DNA of 64,000 nt, taken from NCBI RefSeq assembly GCF_029846715.1, contig NZ_JARVWW010000016.1, forward strand, positions 62,001-126,000. Reading direction: 5' to 3'. The position numbers and the translations under genes are program-made. The stretch comes from Bradyrhizobium nivariense. Lineage in GTDB: Bacteria; Pseudomonadota; Alphaproteobacteria; Rhizobiales; Xanthobacteraceae. Of this stretch, positions 1-8,373 are shown piece by piece. Each line of letters opens with the position of its first letter. The stretch's first letter is position 1. The notes beneath the pieces are model-generated. The model did not search any database, was not told the origin of the DNA, and worked only from the letters and a program-made list of their open reading frames with translations.

Positions 1-1
1 C

Positions 2-1003
2 GCCGCCATCACCAAGCTGATCGATGATGCCGCCGAGCGCGGCGCGCAACTGACCAAGCATCTGCTCGCCTTCGCCCGCAAGCAGCCGCTCCAGCCGCGC
101 GAAATCGACGTCAACGCATTGACGCTCGAGGCCGCAAAGCTCCTGCATCCCACCCTCGGCGAGCAGATCACCATCATGCCGCAGCTCACCGAGGATGCGT
201 GGCCGGCACTGATCGACCCGGGTCAGCTCTCCACCGCGATTCTCAATCTCGCGCTGAACGCGCGCGATGCCATGCCCGACGGCGGCACGCTGGTGCTGGA
301 GACCCGCAACATCTTCCTCGACGACGGCTATGCCAGCATGAATCCCGACGTGGTGGCCGGCAATTATGTGATGATCGCGGTCAGCGACACCGGCTCCGGA
401 ATCCCGCCGGAGTTGATCGACCGGGTGTTCGACCCCTTCTTCACCACCAAGGAGGTCGGCAAGGGCACCGGCCTCGGGCTCAGCATGGTGTTCGGCTTCG
501 TCAAGCAGTCCGGCGGCCACATCAAGATCTACAGCGAGGAAGGCCACGGCACGAGCGTGAAAATCTACCTGCCGCGCTCGAGCGGCGTGCAGGAGACCGA
601 GTTCGAGGCGCTGCAGAACGTACCCATCACCGGCGGCGACGAGAAGATCTTGATCGTCGAGGACGACACGCTGGTGCGGCAATACGTCGTGACCCAGATC
701 AAGAGCCTCGGCTATGCCGCCCTCGAAGCCGCCAACGCGGCCGAAGCCCTCATCATCATCGACGCCGACAAGGACATCGACCTGCTGTTCACGGACGTCA
801 TCATGCCGGGCAGCATGAACGGCCGCCAGCTCGCCGATGAGGCGGCCCGCCGCCGCCCCGACTTGAAGACGCTGTTCACCTCGGGCTACACCGAGAACGC
901 CATCGTCCATCACGGCCGGCTCGATTCCGGCGTGCTGCTGCTGGCCAAGCCCTACCGCAAGTCCGAGCTTGCCAAGATGCTCAGGACCGCGCTCGCCGGT
1001 TGA
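2..1003 (+). CDS. Hybrid sensor histidine kinase with C-terminal receiver domain (5'-truncated by window edge)
   Basis: The frame is open from base 2, so the N-terminus and the phosphoacceptor His box lie outside the window. Seen in order: the end of a dimerisation helix (LTKHLLAFARKQPLQPR), an HATPase domain with N box (LNLALNARDAMPDGG), G1 box (DTGSGIP) and G2 box (GTGLGLSMVFG), then a receiver domain with acidic pocket (ILIVEDD), phosphoacceptor Asp in LLFTDVIMPG and the switch Lys in LAKPYRK. Such proteins autophosphorylate on His and pass phosphate to a receiver, here on the same chain, which suggests a phosphorelay or internal phosphate sink. No output domain is visible. The signal and partner cannot be inferred. 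Confidence 0.93.
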   Translation, partial: AAITKLIDDAAERGAQLTKHLLAFARKQPLQPREIDVNALTLEAAKLLHPTLGEQITIMPQLTEDAWPALIDPGQLSTAILNLALNARDAMPDGGTLVLETRNIFLDDGYASMNPDVVAGNYVMIAVSDTGSGIPPELIDRVFDPFFTTKEVGKGTGLGLSMVFGFVKQSGGHIKIYSEEGHGTSVKIYLPRSSGVQETEFEALQNVPITGGDEKILIVEDDTLVRQYVVTQIKSLGYAALEAANAAEALIIIDADKDIDLLFTDVIMPGSMNGRQLADEAARRRPDLKTLFTSGYTENAIVHHGRLDSGVLLLAKPYRKSELAKMLRTALAG

Positions 1004-1061
1004 GCCTGCGGCGTCCCTGCGATATCGCTGAAGCGGACGCCTTTCAGCCTGCGGAGCCGCC

Positions 1062-2057
1062 TTGAAAAACCTTCTCACCGATATCGCCGGCGTCCGCGTC
1101 GGCCATGCTCACGATGCGAAACTCGCCTCGGGCGCGACCGCGATCATCTTCGATGCCCCCGCGGTTGCGGCAATCGACGTTCGCGGCGGCGGACCCGGCA
1201 CGCGCGAAGACGCGTTGCTCGACCTCGCCAGCACCGTCGATCGCGTTGATGCGATTGCGCTGTCCGGCGGCTCCGCCTTTGGGATCGAGGCCGGTGGCGG
1301 CATCCAGGCCTGGCTCGCCGAACAAGGCCGCGGCTTGCGGATTCGCGAGGCGGTGATTCCGATCGTGCCGGGCGCGATCGTATTCGACCTGCTCAACGGT
1401 GGCGACAAGGCCTGGGGGCGCTTCGCGCCCTATCGCGATCTCGGCTACGCCGCAGCCTTGGCCGCAAGCCACGATTTCGCGCTGGGCAGCGTCGGCGCAG
1501 GCCTCGGTGCCACCACCGCGACCTTCAAGGGCGGACTCGGGTCGGCTTCCGCGGTCCTGGCCAACGGCGTCAAGGTCGCCGCGATCATGGTCGTCAACGC
1601 GGTCGGCAGCACAACCGTCGGCGAAGGGCCGTGGTTCTGGGCTGCGCCGTTCGAGGAGAACGGCGAGTTCGGCGGGCGCGGCCTGCCGTCCGCGTTCACG
1701 CCGGACATGCTGGCGATGCGCATCAAGGGCGGGCCCGCCGCGAGCGCGCGTGAGAACACCACGATCGGCCTCGTCGTCACCGATGCCACGCTGACCAAGG
1801 CCCAAGCCAAGCGGCTTGCGATGATCGCGCATACCGGGTTTGCCCGTGCGATCTATCCGGTGCATGCCCCGACCGACGGCGACGTGCTGTTCGCCGCCGC
1901 GACTGGCGAGAAGCCGATCGAGCCGCTGGTCGGCCTCACCGAGCTCGGCACAGTCGCCGCCAACGTGGTCGCGCGCGCAATCGCACGCGGCGTCTACAAT
2001 GCGACGGCCCTGCCGTTTGCCGGCGCGCAGCCGGCGTGGAAGGATCGGTTCGGCTAG
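1062..2057 (+). CDS. P1 family peptidase (DmpA/S58 aminopeptidase-like)
   Basis: The 331-aa protein has the features of the self-processing S58/DmpA N-terminal nucleophile family: an N-terminal LTDIAGVRVGHA segment, the GGSAFG motif near residue 70, and the glycine-rich GAGLGA and KGGLGSAS stretches near residues 145-163. Family members autocleave into two chains and remove N-terminal residues from small peptides, some with D-amino-acid or beta-peptide specificity; the substrate here is unknown. No signal peptide is seen, so it is probably cytoplasmic. The start is TTG; no ATG fits the family N-terminus. It lies 58 bp after the kinase gene and may be transcribed with it. Confidence 0.88.
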   Translation: MKNLLTDIAGVRVGHAHDAKLASGATAIIFDAPAVAAIDVRGGGPGTREDALLDLASTVDRVDAIALSGGSAFGIEAGGGIQAWLAEQGRGLRIREAVIPIVPGAIVFDLLNGGDKAWGRFAPYRDLGYAAALAASHDFALGSVGAGLGATTATFKGGLGSASAVLANGVKVAAIMVVNAVGSTTVGEGPWFWAAPFEENGEFGGRGLPSAFTPDMLAMRIKGGPAASARENTTIGLVVTDATLTKAQAKRLAMIAHTGFARAIYPVHAPTDGDVLFAAATGEKPIEPLVGLTELGTVAANVVARAIARGVYNATALPFAGAQPAWKDRFG

Positions 2058-2107
2058 AAACGAAACGGCGGACACGGCGTTATCCTGACGGACCAAGGTG
2101 CACCGCC

Positions 2108-2320
2108 ATGCCGTCTTCCGTGATCCGCTTTTTCCGCTACGGGCCCGACACGCGCGAGCTGAAGGTGACTTTCGTCAGCGGACGCCTCTATGTCTACGAG
2201 GACGTTCCGCCCGAGGTCGCCGCCGCGTTCAAGAATGCGCGCTCAAAGGGTACGTTCTTCAACCACGAAATCCGTGATCGGTATGTCTTTCGTGACATCA
2301 CTCACGAATATGCAGGCTAG
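2108..2320 (+). CDS. KTSC domain small protein
   Basis: This 70-aa protein resembles the KTSC domain (named after the KTSC domain of lysyl-tRNA synthetase fusions): an early Ser-Ser-hydrophobic strand (MPSSVIRFFRY), a central VTFVSGRLYVYEDVPPEV segment and a terminal FFNHEIRDRY. KTSC proteins are small, usually solitary, and of unclear function, with nucleic-acid binding only suspected. The frame stays open upstream to 2036, but the ATG at 2108 gives the usual domain start and does not overlap the peptidase gene. It lies 50 bp downstream of that gene on the same strand. Confidence 0.75.
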   Translation: MPSSVIRFFRYGPDTRELKVTFVSGRLYVYEDVPPEVAAAFKNARSKGTFFNHEIRDRYVFRDITHEYAG

Positions 2321-2332
2321 CAGTGGGCACGG

Positions 2333-3133
2333 CTACACGCTCATCGACATCGATGAAGCCGTTGATCCCGCCGAAGCCTGCGCCTGGCGCTGCATCATCT
2401 GCCCGAACCAGTCATAGGGTGAATTGCCGGCGCCCGTCCCGTTTGAAGAGCTGGAGGCGCCCGGGACCGTCGTCGACATCTTGAAGCCGTCGGCATAGGT
2501 GACGGTGGTGGTGGTCGAGCCGTCGGCGCCCGTTGTCGAGGTCGAGGTCGAGCCGCCGCTGGACTGCGAGGAGGAATCCGAACCGCTGCCGGAGGCGTCG
2601 CCCGCACCTTGCGCGTGATGGTGACCGCGATGGCCGCTCTTCAGCGCCTTCGACATCTCGTCGAGGTTGACGCTACCGTCGGAGTTCGAATCCAGCTTGG
2701 AGAACACGTCGTCAGCCTGCGCCGTGTTGGTGCCACCAGCCCCCAGCGCGTTCTCGAATTCGGACTTGGTGATCTTGCCGTCGCCGTCCCCGTCGATCTG
2801 CGAGAACAGATCCTTCAGCGCGGCGTCGCGGCTCGTCGACGTCGAGGACGTGGAGTTCGACGAGGTCGAGCTGGCTACGCCGCTCATACTGTCCGAAGAC
2901 TGGCTCTGCGCGGCGAGCAGCGCGCTCATCGTCTCCGGCGCGATCTGCGGGCGATTGCCTGAATTGACCGACGAGGTCGCACCGCTCGTCGTGCTGCTGC
3001 TGCTGTCGATCGCGAACGGATTGGTCGCGCCTTGCGAAGACCCGGTCTTCTGGGTCGACGAGGACGATTTCGACTTCGTCAGCGACTGGATCGCGTCGAG
3101 CGCACTCGATACGGCACCAAGGGCAAACAACAT
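2333..3133 (-). CDS. EF-hand calcium-binding protein, Ser/Thr-rich
   Basis: The protein is about 266 aa. It has an N-terminal hydrophobic segment (MLFALGAVSSALDAI), a long Ser/Thr-rich linker, then two canonical EF-hand loops, DGDGDGKITKSE and DSNSDGSVNLDE, each with Asp/Asn at positions 1, 3 and 5, Gly at 6 and Glu at 12. A second Ser/Thr/Gly-rich tail follows, containing HRGHHH. The pair should bind Ca2+. The frame extends to a GTG at 3235, but the ATG at 3133 has a well-placed GGAG eight bases upstream and is preferred. The hydrophobic start may be a signal or anchor. Such proteins are common in rhizobia and mostly uncharacterised. Confidence 0.82.
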   Translation of the reverse strand: MLFALGAVSSALDAIQSLTKSKSSSSTQKTGSSQGATNPFAIDSSSSTTSGATSSVNSGNRPQIAPETMSALLAAQSQSSDSMSGVASSTSSNSTSSTSTSRDAALKDLFSQIDGDGDGKITKSEFENALGAGGTNTAQADDVFSKLDSNSDGSVNLDEMSKALKSGHRGHHHAQGAGDASGSGSDSSSQSSGGSTSTSTTGADGSTTTTVTYADGFKMSTTVPGASSSSNGTGAGNSPYDWFGQMMQRQAQASAGSTASSMSMSV

Positions 3134-3385
3134 TGCAACAACTCCAACCGATGCGGCATGCCGCGGCCAATGTCCTGGAGGTGAAGTCAGCAAGCGCCGT
3201 GCCAGCGCAAAAAGCTCAATGAAATCCGCCTTCACGGCGCTTTACTCGGCTCGGGAACACCGGCAATTCATGCCGGTCGCGGCAGAAATTTCCGCCCACA
3301 GGAAGCACGCGGCCCCTGCATTGCCCGGCTGAGAGGCCCATGTTAGGCGAGTCCATCTTTCACGGCCGCCACGGGAAACCGCGCC

Positions 3386-4087
3386 ATGACCCAAGCCTTC
3401 GCCCCCCGCTCCCTGGCAATCGCGCCCTCGATCCTGGCCTCGGATTTCTCCAAGCTTGGCGAGGAGGTGCGCGCAGTGGACGCCGCCGGCGCCGACTGGA
3501 TCCACCTCGACGTTATGGACGGGCACTTCGTTCCCAACATCTCCTATGGCCCTGACATCATCAAGGCGATGCGCCCGCACACCAAGAAGATCTTCGACGC
3601 GCATCTGATGATCTCGCCCTGCGACCCCTATCTCGAGGCCTTTGCGAAAGCCGGCTGCGACCACATCACCGTGCACGCGGAGGCAGGTCCCCATCTGCAC
3701 CGCTCGCTCCAGGCGATCCGCGCGCTCGGCAAGAAGGCCGGCGTTTCGCTCAATCCGGGCACGCCGATCAGCGCGCTCGAATACGTCCTGGACCTGGTCG
3801 ACCTCGTGCTGGTGATGTCGGTCAATCCCGGCTTCGGCGGCCAGGCCTTCATCCCCTCCGCGATCGGCAAGATCCGCGACATCCGCGCGATGACCGCAGG
3901 CCGGCCGATCGACATCGAGGTCGACGGCGGCGTCGGCCCGGACGTCGCGGGTCCCTTGGCCGCGGCCGGCGCCAACGCCTTCGTCGCCGGCACCTCCGTG
4001 TTCAGGGGCGGCACGCTGGAGGCCTACAAGAGCAACATTGCCGCGATCCGCAACGCGGCCGCAGGCGCACGCGGCGAAGCGATCTGA
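3386..4087 (+). CDS. rpe: Ribulose-phosphate 3-epimerase
   Basis: The 233-aa TIM-barrel enzyme interconverts ribulose 5-phosphate and xylulose 5-phosphate in the pentose phosphate pathway and Calvin cycle. Diagnostic motifs are present: APSILASDF at the N-terminus, HLDVMDGHFVPN with the metal-binding His and catalytic Asp, DAHLMI, VNPGFGGQ, and EVDGGV with the second catalytic Asp. Length is typical. It stands between the EF-hand gene on the other strand and a run of small ORFs, with no partner from the pathway nearby, so it is probably monocistronic. Confidence 0.97.
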   Translation: MTQAFAPRSLAIAPSILASDFSKLGEEVRAVDAAGADWIHLDVMDGHFVPNISYGPDIIKAMRPHTKKIFDAHLMISPCDPYLEAFAKAGCDHITVHAEAGPHLHRSLQAIRALGKKAGVSLNPGTPISALEYVLDLVDLVLVMSVNPGFGGQAFIPSAIGKIRDIRAMTAGRPIDIEVDGGVGPDVAGPLAAAGANAFVAGTSVFRGGTLEAYKSNIAAIRNAAAGARGEAI

Positions 4088-4254
4088 GGCCTCTCGCGCA
4101 GCCTTTCGCAAAGGTGCGGCTTCTACGGGTGTTGCGACGCGCAATGCCTAAACTTGCAACCTTGATCCGTACTCCTCCGGACTTCCCTGATTCGCGCAAA
4201 TCACCGCTAGTGATTCTTGCAAGTGATTCTTGCCTGTTTTCGCGGGAGCACATC

Positions 4255-4395
4255 ATGACGACGACCCTGGTTTGGACTGGCGTGGCGTTGTGGCTTGGTT
4301 TCAGTGCGTTTGTTGTGTTTGGTCCATCGGCCGGACCGGTGAAGGTCTCGGCAGGTTCGGCCCGCATCGCCCGTCGCGACTGGTATCGGGCCTGA
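4255..4395 (+). CDS. Small hypothetical membrane protein (46 aa)
   Basis: The ORF starts at ATG 4255 behind a good ribosome-binding site (GGGAG at 4244-4248). It encodes one likely transmembrane segment (LVWTGVALWLGFSAFVVF, residues 5-22) and a basic tail ending RIARRDWYRA. No family is recognised. The ribosome-binding site and a clean hydrophobic helix make it a better candidate than a random ORF. It lies 167 bp after rpe; the space between holds no obvious gene. Confidence 0.5.
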   Translation: MTTTLVWTGVALWLGFSAFVVFGPSAGPVKVSAGSARIARRDWYRA

Positions 4396-4399
4396 ACCC

Positions 4400-4579
4400 A
4401 TGCAGATCGCGCTCGTGAAGCGTCAGCCGAGGCGCAGGTGCCGCATCCCGCGGCGCCCGCATCCTGACCTCGACTATTTCTTCGGTCGGCTCGAACGCAC
4501 CGAAGGCGAGATGCGCGACCACACCGGGCCCGAGACGGCGGACCGGGATCACCCGCTCCGGTCACCGCGCCGGCATTGA
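4400..4579 (+). CDS. Possible small basic hypothetical protein (59 aa)
   Basis: An ATG at 4400 opens a 59-codon frame four bases after the previous small ORF. The product is Arg/His/Pro-rich (MQIALVKRQPRRRC at the start) with no recognisable domain. There is no convincing ribosome-binding site, so it would depend on coupling to the upstream ORF. Arg-rich composition is common in non-coding frames of high-GC DNA. The call is weak. Confidence 0.25.
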   Translation: MQIALVKRQPRRRCRIPRRPHPDLDYFFGRLERTEGEMRDHTGPETADRDHPLRSPRRH

Positions 4580-4600
4580 ATTCTTTTCTGGACTAAGCTC

Positions 4601-4792
4601 ATGAAGCCGCAATGCCCGAACTGCCTGAAGGAAATGACCAAGGCATCAGCGTCGCGTAACCTCTTCAACTGCGAGCCCTGCCGCGAGATCATCCAGTTCT
4701 TCGGCGGCAGCGCGGACCACGGTGAGCCCGGCCCGCAATTCTCTTGGCCGATCCGCCGCAAGCGCTCCGTCCACACCGCCCACGCGGCCTGA
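4601..4792 (+). CDS. Small putative zinc-ribbon protein (63 aa)
   Basis: The 63-aa product begins MKPQCPNCLKEMTK and contains a second pair, CEPC, about 20 residues later, giving a CxxC-x(~19)-CxxC arrangement typical of a small zinc ribbon. This is followed by REIIQFFG and a short basic tail. No family can be named. It is the third of three small co-directional ORFs between rpe and the kinase gene on the opposite strand. The cysteine spacing argues for a real gene; the role is unknown. Confidence 0.5.
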   Translation: MKPQCPNCLKEMTKASASRNLFNCEPCREIIQFFGGSADHGEPGPQFSWPIRRKRSVHTAHAA

Positions 4793-4817
4793 ACCTTCCA
4801 GGATTCAGAGCGCGGCC

Positions 4818-6242
4818 CTATCCGGCAGCCGCGCCGGCATCCGCGGCCATTCGCGGCGGCCGCACCACGGTGACGGTGCAGGCCGCTTCCGAGGCCACCT
4901 TGGCCGAGACGCTGCCGAGCAGCATGCGCCTGAACGAGCCCTGCCGCGCGCCGATGATGACATGGTCGACGTGATTGACCTCGCAAAACTCGAGGATGGC
5001 CGCGGCGGGATCGACGGCTTCCAGCACGTGAGCCGACAGCCGGCTTTCATCCAGCTTGAGCGGCGTGGCCCAGTGCCTGAGCGCCACCAACCGGTCGATA
5101 TGCTTGTTGGAGCCCTGCTCATCCAGCGTCCTGTCGAGCGCGATGCGGTTGAGCTTCAGCACGTTGAGACAGGCGAGCCGCGCCGACGGCAGCGTGGCGA
5201 GAATGCGTTCCGTCGTCATGCGCAGGGCCTCGTTCAACTCCGGCTCGCCTTCCGCCGTATCGAGCGCGACTGCAACGATCGGACTCGATGCGATCTGCTC
5301 TGCGACATCTGCTTTGGCGCGCGGCTGCATGACACCCTGGTTGAACCGGCGGCGCCAGGCGACGCTGAGAGGATCCCGCTTCAACCGCTCCGAACGCGCG
5401 GTGAGCTTGACCTGGCCCGGATGGGCGAGATCGAACGCGAGCTGTGACGCCGTGGGATAGCGCCACACCGGCTCGATCTCGAGGCACCGCAGCACCACCT
5501 CCTGGAGCCAGGGCGGATAGTCGGCGCGCAAGCCGCGCGGCGGGTACGGATCGCGCCACAGCCTGCGCCGCATCGCACGCAGCGTCTCACCCTCGCCGAA
5601 GGGACGATCGCCGGTCGTGAAGAAATAGAGCAGCACGCCAAGCGAGAACAGATCGCTGCGCGGATCGTCGCGCACCCCTGACAGCCGTTCCGGCGCCATG
5701 TAGGGCGCGGTGCCGTAAGGCAGGCGGAATTCCTCCTGCAGCAGGTCGGGCAGATGGTTGTGGTGCGACAGGCCATAGTCGATCAGCACCGCCTCGCCGC
5801 TCTCGCGGAACATGATGCTGCTCGGCTTGATGTCGTGATGGATCACGTTCTGCCGGTGCAAATCCGCGAGCCCCGTCGCGATCCTGGCGACGAGTTGCCG
5901 CGCCTCGTCATACGGCAGCGGCAGGTCGGGCAGCCGCTTGTAGAGCGTGGTCCCGCAGATGCGCTCGATCACGACATAGGCCTGGTGGGCGAAATCGCCG
6001 GTACCGAAGCATGCGGGCACGTGCGGCCCGGCAAGCCGCGGCAGGATCATCATCTCCATCTCGAAGGAAACGATCGCCGCGGGGTCCTCGCCCTCCGACA
6101 CCCGCGGAATCTTCATCAGCAGCGGCACGTCGATGCCGGGATGGGTGACCGTCCACAGCGTCGCCATGCCACCGGCATGGACGCATTCGCCGATGGTGTA
6201 GCCGTCGATCTCTGCGCCTGATTTGACGAGGGGTTTCGGCAT
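4818..6242 (-). CDS. Ser/Thr protein kinase fused to a C-terminal universal stress protein domain
   Basis: 474 aa. Residues 10-280 form a Hanks-type kinase: Gly-rich loop (GECVHAGGMA), ATP Lys44 (LLMKIP), catalytic Asp137 in HHDIKPSS, DYG at 155-157 in place of DFG, APYMAPE, and the DPRSDLFSLGVLLY helix. The usual catalytic-loop Asn is Ser142. From about residue 325 a UspA-like domain follows, ending GARQG(x9)GS near the C-terminus, which matches the nucleotide-binding signature of that family. No membrane segment is present. It starts six bases after the metallophosphoesterase stop, so the two are almost certainly cotranscribed as a kinase/phosphatase pair. Substrates are unknown. Confidence 0.93.
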   Translation of the reverse strand: MPKPLVKSGAEIDGYTIGECVHAGGMATLWTVTHPGIDVPLLMKIPRVSEGEDPAAIVSFEMEMMILPRLAGPHVPACFGTGDFAHQAYVVIERICGTTLYKRLPDLPLPYDEARQLVARIATGLADLHRQNVIHHDIKPSSIMFRESGEAVLIDYGLSHHNHLPDLLQEEFRLPYGTAPYMAPERLSGVRDDPRSDLFSLGVLLYFFTTGDRPFGEGETLRAMRRRLWRDPYPPRGLRADYPPWLQEVVLRCLEIEPVWRYPTASQLAFDLAHPGQVKLTARSERLKRDPLSVAWRRRFNQGVMQPRAKADVAEQIASSPIVAVALDTAEGEPELNEALRMTTERILATLPSARLACLNVLKLNRIALDRTLDEQGSNKHIDRLVALRHWATPLKLDESRLSAHVLEAVDPAAAILEFCEVNHVDHVIIGARQGSFRRMLLGSVSAKVASEAACTVTVVRPPRMAADAGAAAG

Positions 6243-6248
6243 CGGCCT

Positions 6249-6989
6249 CTAGCGCCCCTGCGACAGCCGGTCGGCGAGCCAATGCGGCAGGCCGTTTTCG
6301 CGGATCCGGTTCGCGGCCGTCTCGACATCGTAGGGCGCGCGGCAATAGGTGATCTGACACGAGACCGTGTCGAACAGAACGAAAGCCGCGGATGGATCGC
6401 TATCGCGTGGCTGGCCGACCGAGCCGAGCACCGCAAGCCATTGCCGCCCGCGCAGCAGCGGTACGGAGACGTCGGTCTTGGGAACGAGTCCCGTCATCTT
6501 CGCCGTCACCGACATCGAATAGATCGCCGGGCGGTGGATGTGGCCACAGAACGTGACATGGGCTGGCGTCGCGATCAGGCTTTTGGCGGCGTCCGCCGTC
6601 GATCGGACATAGTGCCAGCTTCGGGGGCTGGAGGCTTCCGAATGCACGAACAGGCGATCGCCGTCCTCAACCAGCATCGGCAATTCCGCCAGGAATCGCC
6701 GCTGCGCCGTGTCGAGCCGGCCGCGCGTCCATTCGATCGCGACTTGCGCCTCGGCATTCATCGTCTCGGCCGAGGAATTCACCGCCTGGTCATGATTGCC
6801 GCGGACGGCGACGGCGCCCTGGGCAACCAGCTCCATCGCGGTATCCACCACCCATTCGGGATCGGCGCCATAGCCGACGAAATCGCCGAGCAGGATGAAT
6901 CGCTCGGCGCCACGCGCCCGCGCGACCTTCAGGCACGCCTCGAACGCCTGCCGGTTGCCGTGGATATCCGAGAAGACAGCGAGAAGCAC
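6249..6989 (-). CDS. Metallophosphoesterase (calcineurin-like)
   Basis: 246 aa with the complete calcineurin-like metal-binding set: FSDIHGN at the N-terminus, LLGDFVGYG, VRGNHDQAV, and FCGHIHRP near residue 150. The GDxVGYG form is typical of the small predicted phosphodiesterases related to YfcE. Members hydrolyse phosphodiesters or phosphoproteins; the substrate here cannot be read from sequence. The gene is six bases upstream of the kinase/USP gene, suggesting opposing activities in one pathway. A hairpin at 7010-7028 lies just upstream. Confidence 0.92.
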   Translation of the reverse strand: MLLAVFSDIHGNRQAFEACLKVARARGAERFILLGDFVGYGADPEWVVDTAMELVAQGAVAVRGNHDQAVNSSAETMNAEAQVAIEWTRGRLDTAQRRFLAELPMLVEDGDRLFVHSEASSPRSWHYVRSTADAAKSLIATPAHVTFCGHIHRPAIYSMSVTAKMTGLVPKTDVSVPLLRGRQWLAVLGSVGQPRDSDPSAAFVLFDTVSCQITYCRAPYDVETAANRIRENGLPHWLADRLSQGR

Positions 6990-7009
6990 GCACCCTCCAC
7001 CCCAAAGGT

Positions 7010-7028
7010 CTTATCGGAAGCCGATAAG
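7010..7028. other. Perfect 8-bp inverted repeat between the TolQ-like operon and the phosphoesterase gene
   Basis: CTTATCGG and CCGATAAG are separated by three bases, and two further G-C pairs can form outside a mismatch. No T-tract follows on either strand, so it is not a standard intrinsic terminator. It sits 21 bp upstream of the phosphoesterase start and 76 bp after the end of the upstream gene. It could be an operator, an mRNA-processing hairpin or a weak terminator. Confidence 0.5.
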
Positions 7029-7103
7029 GCCAAATTGAGGGACGTCAAGATGCGCCGGCGCGGGTCCGTTTTCCAGCGGGCCCCTACGGCGATGGTGAAG
7101 GGC

Positions 7104-7709
7104 CTATTGCTCGTCCTTCGGCGGCATCCGGGGCGGCGGCAGCGGCGTGAACACGGCGCCTTGCGCGCCGACCGGCGGCGCAGCGAATTCGCCGGTCGAG
7201 GAATCGCCTCCGCTCGTCTCCATGATGGTTTTGGGGGTCACATATTCCCGGACCATGTCGATGAGGCTGCCGTCGCCGCCGCCGAAATCGGCAGCGCGCC
7301 CGCCCTGAAGATGTCCCGACGCGATCTCGTTTTGTGCGGCATGGGTCTTGTCGGCCAGCCTGTCGTTGTAGGGCATGCGGAACGCCCGGGGGATGCCGCT
7401 CGGGCGATTGTCCTCGTCGAGCTGTTCGACCCACAGATAGATCGAGCCGGGATCGCCCTCCAGCGAATGCGGCTCGACAATGCGGGCCTGGAGCAGCTTG
7501 AAGGAGGTCGGCAGCCGGTCGGCGCTGGCCCAACCGAGCAGCCCACGCATTTCCGTGAAGCTGACGACATAGAAGGCGCTGGTCACGACCACCGCAACCG
7601 CCTTCAGCGACCAATGCAGCCGCGCATAAACCAGCACGACCAGCAATAGCGCGCCGATGACGGCGTAGGCGACCGACAGCGTGAGGATGACGGTTTGCAG
7701 ATTACTCAC
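7104..7709 (-). CDS. Hypothetical two-TM protein, third gene of TolQ-like operon
   Basis: 201 aa. Two hydrophobic segments lie at residues 5-28 and 33-51, followed by a soluble region with SIYLWVEQLDEDNRPSGIPRAF near residues 90-110 and a Pro-rich C-terminus (FTPLPPPRMPPKDEQ). No family is recognised. Its start overlaps the preceding gene by 8 bp, so it is translationally coupled and should be part of the same assembly as the TolQ-like channel. The C-terminal domain may be periplasmic or cytoplasmic depending on topology; two TMs with the N-terminus outside would place it outside. Confidence 0.75.
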   Translation of the reverse strand: MSNLQTVILTLSVAYAVIGALLLVVLVYARLHWSLKAVAVVVTSAFYVVSFTEMRGLLGWASADRLPTSFKLLQARIVEPHSLEGDPGSIYLWVEQLDEDNRPSGIPRAFRMPYNDRLADKTHAAQNEIASGHLQGGRAADFGGGDGSLIDMVREYVTPKTIMETSGGDSSTGEFAAPPVGAQGAVFTPLPPPRMPPKDEQ

Positions 7710-8373
7710 GGCGCACCCTCACCCCGGTCTTCGGGTCCAGATCGCCGCCGTTGCGCCAACTGCTGCGAAAGGTCTCCAGCAGCGATTTCGGCCGCTGGTC
7801 CACATTGACGACCTTGCCCTCGGCGTCGAGCCGGAACCGCACCGCGGTCTTCTCGTCGCCGGTGTGATCGACCGTGAACTTGTTGTCGAAGATCACCTGC
7901 GCGGTCGGATTGAGCTTCTGCACCTTCACGTTGGCCTGGACCGGCTCGCCGGTCGTGGCCACGAAATGTGAGACATTGACAGTGTATTCGCCGGCGACGA
8001 TGCCGCGCACCGTGACGATCTCCTCGCGGATCGGCGAGGCGATTTTCTTGCCGTTGACCATGATGAAGTCGTTGGCCCCGCCGCGGTCGTCGCGGTCGAG
8101 CGTCAGGAAGCCGGCCTCGCGGTGGCGATACCAGGCGATATTGCCCACGGGATCCTGCACGAACAGGTCGAGATCGTCGGGATGGCTGTCCGGCCAGTCC
8201 AGCGTGATCATGAACTCGGCCTTGGAGTCGATCTTGCCGTCCTTGGCGTCGGGCGAGACCGCGAGCAGCGCGAGGAAGAACAGGAAAGCGATCACCTGGA
8301 GCGCCTTGAACAACATCACGCCCAGGGGATCGAACGGCTCCTCGCGCGGATAGAGACCGAAATCATCCATCAT
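7702..8373 (-). CDS. Hypothetical single-TM protein with beta-rich exported domain, second gene of TolQ-like operon
   Basis: 223 aa. One transmembrane helix at about residues 18-40 (VMLFKALQVIAFLFFLALL) follows a short N-terminus with Asp15 just before the helix. The rest is predicted extracytoplasmic, with MITLDWPDSHPDDLDLFVQD near residue 56, similar in style to DUF2135/YfaP beta domains (inference from the DLDLxVxDPxG pattern). Single N-terminal helix plus exported domain is the topology of ExbD, TolR and MotB, but no ExbD/TolR or OmpA-like domain is present. It overlaps the channel gene by 4 bp (ATGA) and the next gene by 8 bp. Confidence 0.8.
   Translation of the reverse strand: MMDDFGLYPREEPFDPLGVMLFKALQVIAFLFFLALLAVSPDAKDGKIDSKAEFMITLDWPDSHPDDLDLFVQDPVGNIAWYRHREAGFLTLDRDDRGGANDFIMVNGKKIASPIREEIVTVRGIVAGEYTVNVSHFVATTGEPVQANVKVQKLNPTAQVIFDNKFTVDHTGDEKTAVRFRLDAEGKVVNVDQRPKSLLETFRSSWRNGGDLDPKTGVRVRRE

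Noticed and set aside
1044..2096. 350-codon frame opposite the DmpA-type peptidase
   Set aside because: Shadow of the peptidase gene with no recognisable protein features.
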